Both the position numbers and the translations under genes were made by a program. A model generated the notes under the pieces. The model was not told where the DNA came from and ran no database searches. It saw only the letters and a list, made by a program, of their open reading frames with translations. A DNA stretch of 64,000 nt, from NCBI RefSeq assembly GCF_964656455.1, contig NC_135722.1:50052628-50116627 (forward strand). The letters run 5' to 3'. Position 1 is the first letter of the stretch. Each line of letters starts with the position of its first letter. Positions 55,435 to 64,000 of this stretch are shown here, in pieces. Origin of the DNA: Halichoerus grypus (taxonomy: Eukaryota > Chordata > Mammalia > Carnivora > Phocidae).

Positions 55435-58400
55435 GGAGGAGGATCAAGATGGCAGAAGAGTAGGAGACCTAAATTTCATCTGGTCCCAGGAATTCAGCTA
55501 GATAGGGATCAAACCGTTCTGAACACCTATGAACTCAACAGGAGATCGAAGAAAAGAATAGCAGCAACTCTCTGAACAGAAAAGTGACCACTTTCTGGAA
55601 GGTAAGACGTGCGGAGAAGTAAATCCGAGGAGATATTTGGGAAGATAGATGGGGGAGGGGGCCTCTGTCGGCCATTACCGGCAAATGATAGAGCAGCAGA
55701 GCATAAAAGCGAAACTTTTGTAAGTTGGCTCTGCTGAGGGACGTTGCTACAGTGGCTAAGCGGGGGGTAGAACCCTTGCTGGGACAGTGTGGTCTTGGGA
55801 CCCTCGGGGTCACAGAAAGACCGGGGGTGCCTGAGTGTGGCAGAGCTCCCAGGTATTGGAGTGGGGAAGCTGGCTGCAGAGACGGAGCCAAGGCGCCAGC
55901 TCCCAGCTGGGGGTTGCCATAAACCATGATCCCCGGCACAGTCAGGCCACTGCTCTTCCAGCAGGGACCCAACAAGCAGCAGATCTGGGGAGACTCCCCT
56001 TCCTCTCCCAGGAGGAGTGGCATGGGAGCGCACTGCAGGGATCTGCTGGGTTTGGAGACTCCAAACAGGGTTGTGTGCCAGAGATAGAAACATTCGGTCA
56101 CAGGTTGGGTGAACATGGAGTGCAGCCAGAGACCAGGGTGGCAGGAATGATTAACGGCTTTTCTCTGGGGGCTCACTGAGGAGTGGGGCCCCGAGTTCTT
56201 GGCTCCTCCAGGGCAGAGATTGGGGGGCCGCTGTTTTCACTCTCATCCTCCAAAGCTGTACCAAAAGCTTGCAGGGAACAAAAGCTCCTGAGAGCAAACC
56301 CGAGCAGATGATTTAGCCCGGTCCCGGGCAAGGACGGGGCAATTCCACCTCCGGCAAAGACATTTGAGAACCACGGCAACAGGCCCCTCCCCAAGAAGAT
56401 CAGCAAGAACAGCCAGCCAAGATCACGTTTACCAATCAATGAGAACGGCAGAAATCCAGCACTAGGGGAATACAGCACACAGAATTCATGGCTTTTTCCC
56501 CCCTGATTCTTTAGTCTTTCAAAGTTAATTTTTTTAATTTTCTTTTTTTCTTTTTCTTTCTTTTTTTTTTTTTTTGAATTTTTCTTTTTCCCTTTTTCAA
56601 CCAACATCTTATCAGTCCCTTTTTAAAAAAATCTTTTTTATTTTTCATTTTTAGAGTCATATTCTATCGCTTCATATCAGTAAACCTTATTTTTGGTATA
56701 TATATATAAGTTGTTCTCTCTTTAAAATTTTGGGATACGGTTTCTCCTAACAGACCAAAATATACCCTAAATCTCTAGTGTATGGCTTTGTTCTAGTCTC
56801 CTGCTTGATCACATTCTCTCCTTTTTTTTTTTTTTAATTTCTCTTCTTTCTTTTTTCAACCAACTTCTTATCAATTCCTTTTATAAAATCTTTTATAATT
56901 TTCACCTTCACAGTCATATTCCATCCCTTCATATTTACCCTTATTTTTGTACATATACAAGCTTTCCTTTCTTTAAAATTTTAGGAGGCAGTTTCTTCTA
57001 ACACACCAAAATATGCCCCAAATCTAGTGTGTGGCACTGATCTATTCACCAGCCTGATCATAATTAATCATATTCTTTTTTTTTATCTTTTTCTTTTTCT
57101 TCTTTTTTCTTTTTTCTTTCCTTCCCTTTCTTTTCCCCCTGTTTCAGGTCTCTTCTGGTTTGTTTAATGTATGTTTTTCTGGGGTCATTGTTACCTGTTA
57201 GCATTTTGTTCTCTCATTCATCTATTCTCCTCTGGACAAAACGACAAGATGGAAAAAATCACCTCAAAAAAAAAAAAGAACAAGAGGCAGTACCGACTGC
57301 CAGGGACCTAACCAATACAAACATTAGTAAGATGTCGGAACTAGAGTTCAGAATGACAATTATAAAGATACTAGTTGGGCTTGAAGAAAATATTAGAGTA
57401 ACCCTTTCTGGAGAAATTAAAGAACTAAAATCTAACCAAGAAGAAGTCAAACTCTCACTCTTTGCAGATGATATGATACTTTATGTGGAAATCCCAAAAG
57501 ACTCCACCCCAAAACTGCTAGACTCATGCAGGAATTCAGTAAAGTGGCAGGATATAAAATCAATGCACAGAAATCAGTGGCATTCCTATACACCAACAAA
57601 GAGACAGAAGAAAGAGAAATTAAGAGTCGATCTCATTTACAATTGCACCCAAAACCATAAGATACCTAGGAATAAATCTAACCAAGGAGGCAAAGAGTCT
57701 GTGCTCAGAAGACTATAAAATACTCATGAAAGAAATTGAGGAAGACACAAAGAAATGGTAAAACGTTCCGTGCTCATGGATTGGAAGAACAAATATTGTG
57801 GAGATGTCAATGCTATCTAGAGCAATCTACACATTTAATGCAATCCCTATCAAAATACCATCCCCTTTTTTCAAAGAAATGGAACAAATAATCCTAAAAT
57901 TTGTATGGAACCAGAAAAGACCCCGAATAGCCAGAGGAATATTGAAAAAGAAAAGCAAAGCTGGTGGCATCACAATTCCGGACTTCCAGCTCTATTACAA
58001 AGCTGTCATCATCAAGACAGTGTGGTACTGGCACAAAAACAGACACATAGATTAATGGAACAGAATAAAGAGCCCAGAAATGGACCCTCAACTCTATGGT
58101 CAACTCATCTTCGACAAAGCAAGAAAGAATGTCCAATGGAAAAAAGACAGTCTCTTCAACAAATGGTGTTGGGAAAATTGGACAGCCACATGCAGAAGAA
58201 TGAAACTGGACCATTTCCTTACACCACACACAAAAATAGACTCCAAATGGATGAAAGACCTCAATGTGAGACAGGAGTCCATCAAAATCCTAGAGGAGAA
58301 CACAGGCAGCAACGTCTTCGACCTCAGCTGCAGCAACTTCTTCCTAGAAACATCACCAAAGGCAAGGGAAGCAAGGGCAAAAATGAACTATTGGGACTTC

Positions 58401-59348
58401 ATCAAGATAAAAAGCTTTTGCACAGCAAAGGAAACAGTCTACAAAACCAAAAGACAACCAACAGAATGGGAGAAGACATTTGCAAATGACATATCAGATA
58501 AAGGGCTAGTATCCAAAATCTATAAAGAACTTACCAAACTCAACATCCAAAGAACAAATAATCCAGTCAAGAAATGGGCAGTTGACATGAACAGACATTT
58601 TTCCAAAGAAGACATTCAAATGGCCAACAGACACATGAAAAGGTGCTCAACATTGCTCGGCATCAGGGAAATCCAAATCAAAACCTCAATGAGACACCAC
58701 CTCACACCAGTCAGAATGCCTAAATTAACAAGTCAGGAAATGACAGATGTTGGTGAGGATGCGGAGAAAGGGGAACCCTCCTACACTGTTGGTGGGAATG
58801 CAAGCTGGTGCAGCCACTCTGGAAAACAGTATGGAGGTTCCTCAAAAAGTTGAAAATAGAGCTACCATACGATCCAGCAATTGCACTACTGAGTATTTAC
58901 CCCAAAGATACAAATGTAGGGATCCGAAGGGGTATGCGCACCCCGATGTTTATAGCAGCAATGTCCACAATAGCCAAACTGTGGAAATAGCCAAGATGTC
59001 CATCGACAGATGAATGGAAAAAGAAAAAGTGGTATATATATACAATGGAATATTATGCAGCCATCAAAAGGAATGAAATCTTGCCATTTGCAAGGACGTG
59101 GATAGAACTGGAGGGTATTATGCTGAGCGAAATAAGTCAATCAGAGAAAGACATGTATCATATGATCTCACTGATATGAGGAATTCTTAATCTCCGGAAA
59201 CAAAGTTAGGATTGCTGGAGTGGTGGGAGGTGGGAAGGATGGGGTGGCTGGGTGATAGACACTGGGGAGGGTATGTGCTATGGTGAGCACTGTGAATTGT
59301 GTAAGACTGTTGAATCACATACCTGTACCTCTGAAACAAATAATACAT

Positions 59349-59380
<32 letters not shown>

Positions 59381-59648
59381 GGAAGAAGATAGTAGGAAGG
59401 GTAAAATGAAGGGGGGGAAATCAGAGGGGGAGACGAACCATGAGAGACTATGGACCCTGAGAAACAAACTGAGGGTTCTACAGGGGAGGGGGGTGGGGGG
59501 ATGGGTTAGCCTGGTGATGGGTATTAAGGAGGGCACGTTCTGCATGGAGCACTGGGTGTTATACGCAAACAATGAATCATGGAACACTATATCTAAAACT
59601 AATGATGTAATGTATTGTGATTAACATAACATAATAAAATTAAAAAAA
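55435..59648 (+). mobile_element. L1 with complete 5' end and large internal deletion
   Basis: Flanked by AACTAGAATCAATGTT / AACTGGAATCAATATT (55419-55434 and 59649-59664). Starts with 'ggaggaggatcaagatggca', the L1 5' terminus, and has a GC-rich 5' UTR of about 1.8 kb (55435-57248) with T-rich tracts at its end. ORF1 begins at ATG 57249 but is out of frame after an 11-A run. It breaks off after 'GEIKELKSNQ' (about 57438), where it is joined to ORF2 at the RT active site ('[15 protein letters not shown]', 57442-57486). So the ORF1 RNA-binding part, the endonuclease and the front of RT are missing. The rest of ORF2 continues with frameshifts to about 59030, then 3' UTR and A-tail. Not autonomous. 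Confidence 0.95.
57249..57718 (+). pseudogene. L1 ORF1-ORF2 fusion remnant
   Basis: An open frame (uninterrupted 57167-57718) joins ORF1 N-terminal coding ('ARDLTNTNISKMSELEFRM', 'GEIKELKSNQ') in frame to ORF2 RT ('[16 protein letters not shown]'). The junction, about 57438-57444, lies in an AAGAAGAAG stretch, suggesting microhomology-mediated deletion. It has its own frameshift soon after ('[13 protein letters not shown]' departs from RT sequence), and the natural ORF1 ATG is out of frame, so no working product is expected. Confidence 0.7.
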
Positions 59649-59664
59649 AACTGGAATCAATATT

Positions 59665-60262
59665 AAGAATGGATTAAAGGTTGGCAAAAGAGAAGGCAGA
59701 GAATTCCTTTAGAAGTCTATCATAGTAACTTTGAAAAAAAATGGATGAAAGTAAAATGTGGAATGATAAAGAATAAATAGATACACTACCTCAAATCTTT
59801 CAATATCTTCAGAGACTTCACTCTGCCCAGGTACGCCAAGTCTTCCCTCTTAGATTACTTTCTCCTACTACTTCATATTAATGACTCCTCTGACTTAGGA
59901 TATTCATAATCCATCTTCCATAAATGGGTCTATTGGATGTAGACACAGTACACTGCTCTCAGTGGCTATTCCTCTAGATTCAGAGGAAGTCTGATGACAA
60001 CTGTCATTCACTACCTCTATCACTTTGGACAGATTATTAAACTTTGTTGAGCACAAAAAACTGGGAATCATATTACCTTACTTAAGAGATTACTTAAGAA
60101 AATTCATCTAAAGTTCTTGGCAGAGAGCCTGAGACCTTTGGGCTTAAGTGAATAAAAAGTCTTAAGACCTTGGAGATACTTTGGACTTACGTGAAGCAAA
60201 ATGTTAATGGAGATGCCAAAGTACCCACAGTATTAAGCGTATCAGCAAAATACAACAGTGAT
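59665..60262. other. Short unassigned spacer between two L1s
   Basis: No gene or repeat recognised. Confidence 0.5.
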
Positions 60263-60277
60263 CCAAAGGCAGGTGTG

Positions 60278-61614
60278 CAGTCAGAATGGCTAAAATTAAC
60301 AAGTCAGGAAATGACAGATGTTGGCGGGGATGCGGAGAAAGGGGAACCCTCCTACACTGTGGGTGGGAATGCAAGCTGGTGCAGCCACTCTGGAAAACAG
60401 TATGGAGGTTCCTCAAAAAGTTGAAAATAGAGCTACCATATGATCCAGCAATTGCACTACTGGGTATTTACCCCAAAGATACAAAAGTAGGGATCCGAAA
60501 GGGTATGTGCACCCCGATGTTTATAGCAGCAATGTCCACAATAGCCAAACTGTGGAAAGAGCCAAGATGTCCATCGACAGATGAATGGATAAAGAAGATG
60601 TGGTATATATATACAATGGAATATTATGCAGCCATCAAAAGGAATGAGATCTTGCCATTTGCAACGACGTGGATGGAACTGGAGGGTATTATGTTGAGCG
60701 AAATAAGTCAATCAGAGAAAGATATGTATCATATGACCTCACTGATATGAGGAATTCTTAATCTCAGGAAACAACTGAGGGTTGCTGGAGTGGGGGGTGG
60801 GGTGGGAGGGATGGGGTGACTGGGTGATAGACACTGGGGAGGGTATGTGCTCTGGTAAGCGCTGTGAATTGTGCAAGACTGTTGAATCTCAGATCTGTAC
60901 CTCTGAAACAAATAATGCAATATATGTTAAGAAAAAAAAAAAGAAGAAGATAGCAGGAGGGGAAGAAGGAAGGGGGGGATATCGGAGGGGTAGACGAACT
61001 ATGAGAGATGATGGACTCTGAAAAACAAACTGATGGTTCTAGAGGGGAGGGGGTTGGGAGGATGGGTTAGCCTGGTGATGGGTATTGAGGAGGGCACGTT
61101 CTGCATGGAGCACTGGGTGTTATGCACAAACAATGAATCATGGAACACTACATTTAAAACTAATGATGTAATGTATGGGGATTAACATAACAATAAAAAA
61201 ATCTTAAAAAAAAAAAAAACCTTGTTGGAATTAGGATTGTGTTGACTCTGTATATCAAGTTGGGAAGAACTGACATCTTGACAGTGTTGAACCTTCTCAA
61301 ATATGAATATGGAACATATGATTTCTTTAATTCTTTGGTTTCATTCATGAGCTTTACATTTTTCCTCATGTAGATTTTGTACATGTTTTCTTAGATTTAT
61401 ATGTGTTTCACTTCGGGTATGTTAATGTAAATGATACTGTGTTTTTAATTTCAAATACTACTTGTTTATTATTGGTAGTCCTTTTTTTAAATTGCTATCT
61501 TTAGAAAGTATATTTTCTACCAATCTGTCTTTGACTTCAAGTCTGTTGTTAAGCCCATCTACTGACTTTTTGAAAATATATTAAAATTCTCAAATTTAAA
61601 AAAAAAAAAAAAAA
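60278..61614 (+). mobile_element. 5'-truncated L1 with probable 3' transduction
   Basis: CAAAGGCAGGTGTG flanks the whole unit (60264-60277 and 61615-61628). Inside, 60278-61220 is a 5'-truncated L1 (end of ORF2 from '[20 protein letters not shown]', 60286-60750, full 3' UTR and its own A-run). It is followed by about 380 bp of other DNA (61221-61598), an ATTAAA signal near 61580 and a second poly(A) of about 17 bases. The extra DNA looks like an old antisense L1 ORF2 fragment ('tgttggaattaggattgtg', 'tgacatcttgacagtgttg'). This is what read-through past the source L1's weak poly(A) signal would give. Confidence 0.85.
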
Positions 61615-61628
61615 CAAAGGCAGGTGTG

Positions 61629-63189
61629 ACCTGGAGTATCTGAGTTACCGCTTATAAAGATATCATCCCTCAGGGCTTCCATTGAGAGTTATTTTGTCAA
61701 ATTTCTTAATTAGCTCATAATACTGCCAAGTGTGTATGACATATGTGAGAGTGAGATAGAGGAGGTACTCAAATCACCATGAACATTATCATCATTATCA
61801 TTATAATTTTTAATGGTATAATTTTTAGTTAAGATCAGATAGCAATGTTTCAGAGAACAGAGATTTCAGTACATGGATTCCCATCATGTGCATTATCTAT
61901 ATCTGGGGATGAGTTTACAATGGCATCCCAACCCAGAGCTCTTTTGAGCAGCCTCTGAAGATGATACTCTGGCTCACTTTGGGGGAATGACACTCTGCAC
62001 CTCTGACTTATCCTAAAACTGTGAATTCACATTAGCAATAACCAGTCTTACCTCTTGACTTACCCTTCTACTTCTTGGATTCTTCAAATATATTAGGTAC
62101 TTATAATCTCTTGCCCATCTTTCTCACTTCAGAAACCGTCCTTTAGGCATACCTGAGTCCTCAAGTGTGGACAGCCATTCACCCTGCTACAGATTTGCTG
62201 GGCTCCATTCTGCAGGTGAAAGGATTTGTTGCAGGTAGAGAAAGCCACTGAATATGGACATAAGAGAAGACTAAAAAACACAATGGCAGACAGCTCTTCA
62301 AGGAAGCATAGATGTCCTGAGTGAGGCATCCGTTTCTCCTTCAGCAACTCCAGAGCCAAGACATGTTTGCTTTCAGCATCCCTGACTCTAGCTAGCTAGG
62401 TGCTTTATCTAAACTATACTTCTTGGCTTCAAATATTCTAAACTGCATTCCCCCCTCTTGATTAGCCATCCCCTCAGGACCATTTTTTTTTTTCGTAATG
62501 TAAACTTCAGAGAGGATGCCACTGGAGATTTTACTCCTGCTCAGAGGAAGGAGATGATTATGCCAAATTCCCAAAATGGGAGTCCAGATTTGGCAGCAAC
62601 TGAGCAGTGTCCCTGGGATTGCCTGATGGAGAAAAACAGTGGATTTAGTTAGAATAATGTACTAGAAAAAGTCTGTGCTCTGAATAACCAAAGACAGCAG
62701 TTAGTTACAAGCTGTTGAATGTTGGGAAAATTACAGTAGTTCCCCCTTACCTGTGGTTTCACTTTCTGTGGTTTCAGTTACCCAAGATCAACTGTGGTCT
62801 GGAAGCAGATGATCCTCCTTCTGATATATCATCAGAAGGTCAGTCGTGGCACAGGGTTCAGTGCAGTGGGAAATAGAAATCATAGCTTTTTTCCTCACTG
62901 CACTCTCTTTGGTGCCTTAATCAAGCCTTCACTAAAATAACCTTCTGCTAATACCTGAAGTGTGGCATCAAAAGTAAACAAGATAAAAATGACAACAGAC
63001 AAATAGAGCAGAGAATAACTGACATTTGAGACATTCAAAAGTTCTTATATATGGTGAAGATATATAAGAGAAGAAAACAACACAGAACCAATATTTGAGA
63101 GACAATGGCCCAGAAATTTCCATCTGAAACTATTGTTCTACAGATTATCAGGAATTTATATCTTTCTTGAAAACCTTATTTGAAAGTTT
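61629..63189. other. Spacer with a Tigger-like remnant
   Basis: About 62735-62960 resembles a TcMar/Tigger-type element end ('gtagttcccccttacctgtgg', 'gtttcagttacccaagatca'). The rest is unassigned; open frames at 62129-62652 show no domain. Confidence 0.45.
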
Positions 63190-63462
63190 TATAGAGAGAA
63201 AATCCCAGGCCCAGATAGCATTTTTAATGAATAACTTAAAACATAGAAAGAAGAATAACAGAAACCCTACATATGTATTTCTAGAGAATATAAAAAGAGG
63301 GATCACTTACTGATTTTTATGAGGCAAGTGTAACCTATATTCCATAACCAGAAAATGACATCACAGAAAATAAATATCAAAGAGCAAAATACCCTGTAAA
63401 ATTGATTATGAAATTCAAAACAAAATATTAACAAATCTAATCCAGTAATTGCATGTACATGG
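63190..63462 (+). mobile_element. Old L1M ORF2 (RT) remnant
   Basis: 'aaatcccaggcccagatagc', 'gatttttatgaggcaagtg', 'aaaatattaacaaatctaatcc' follow old L1 RT sequence in order. An (AC)n run follows at 63463-63480. Confidence 0.7.
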
Positions 63463-63639
63463 ACACACACACACACACACTATGATCCTGTTGGATTTTT
63501 ATGATAATACCTAATCAGTATTAAGTTTAGTCAAATATTTTTTCTTCATCAGTCTGGAATAACAAATGATTTCTTCCTTTTTGTGTGTTTAATCCTAGCA
63601 TCAAAGTTGTTTTAAATGCAAAAATCACACAACATAATT

Positions 63640-63740
63640 AACTACATGTAATATAGTGAATATAATATATATGTAATATGGTGAATATGGCATATATAGA
63701 AAATACAGTGAATATAGTATTTATGAAATATAGTGAATAA
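63640..63740. repeat. AT-rich imperfect minisatellite
   Basis: Three to five degenerate copies of a unit like 'atatagtgaatataatat' / 'aatatggtgaatatgg' with ATAT spacers. Unit length varies around 17-37 bp. Confidence 0.75.
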
Positions 63741-64000
63741 AAGGGATAAATCACTTGATAAGTAGATTGATGAAGAAAAAATATTTGACTAAATTTAATA
63801 CTGATAATGCTTATTAAAACATATTAAACTAAAAAAAGAGAACTTTCTTGATCTGATTTTAAAAACAACAATAAACTTGATGTCCAGTTTCTTCTGGTTC
63901 TTCATGTGAGAATCTCAGAGTCACCACTCTGTCCTAACAATGAGGTAAAAACTGAACAGACTGAAAATCAATATCTCTTCTTGGGTGCATGAGAGAGGAG

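Noticed and set aside
55835..56179. 114-codon sense frame in the L1 5' UTR
   Set aside because: Inside the GC-rich L1 5' UTR, with no known domain; treated as a chance frame.
61160..61384. 74-codon frame on the complement
   Set aside because: Fragment of an old L1 ORF2 in the transduced segment, fused to poly(T).

Overview
This is a non-coding-rich stretch of mammalian nuclear DNA, almost certainly from a caniform carnivore. The diagnostic is at least 19 copies of a tRNA-derived Can-SINE, with a head like GGGGCGCCTGGGTGGCTC, a CT-rich middle and an AATAAATAAA(A)n tail. None has the GGGATCCCTGGGTGGCGCAG head of the canid SINEC_Cf family, so I favour a non-canid arctoid (bear, seal/walrus, mustelid or relative). 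The LINE-1 3' ends are also of the carnivore type.

The genes are a piece of the class I (fish-like) olfactory receptor cluster that flanks beta-globin in mammals. Five single-exon receptor loci are visible: an OR52E-like pseudogene (10572-11540, +, one premature TGA); an OR52-family pseudogene, possibly OR52S (16471-17433, -, two frameshifts and a stop); an OR52E2-like pseudogene (30640-31570, +, one extra T in a homopolymer); an OR52J3-like pseudogene (41744-42679, +, one premature TGA); and one uninterrupted OR51-family receptor (53756-54700, -). The intact OR51 has lost the DRY arginine and both cysteines of the second loop-2 disulfide. So four of five receptor loci are broken, three of them by a single lesion, which looks recent. 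OR52S/OR52E2/OR52J3/OR51 neighbours are what I recall of the human 11p15.4 arrangement, but I could not align them.

The rest is transposon archaeology, with LINE-1 covering roughly a third of the window by my coordinates. 1-6.5 kb: an old L1M, then a young antisense L1 holding three SINEs. 6.6-23.6 kb: two receptor loci, ancient MIR remnants, SINEs and a 75-bp tandem duplication. 23.7-25.1 kb: an L1 nested inside another L1 with a 16-bp target duplication. 25-34 kb: the OR52E2-like locus and SINEs. 34.3-36.4 kb: an L1 with a twin-priming inversion. 36.4-49 kb: the OR52J3-like locus, SINEs, a Tigger-like DNA transposon and old L1M. 49.15-52.69 kb: an L1 whose 5' UTR looks spliced. 53.7-54.7 kb: the OR51 gene. 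55.4-59.6 kb: an L1 with a complete 5' end but a large internal deletion. 60.3-61.6 kb: an L1 that appears to carry a 3' transduction. 61.6-64 kb: old repeats.

I see no new multi-gene system. The best leads are the spliced-looking L1, the 3'-transducing L1, two ultra-short L1 insertions (32 and 60 bp), the motif-degenerate intact OR51, and a candidate OR promoter (EBF site, TATA box, splice donor) at 7.5 kb.
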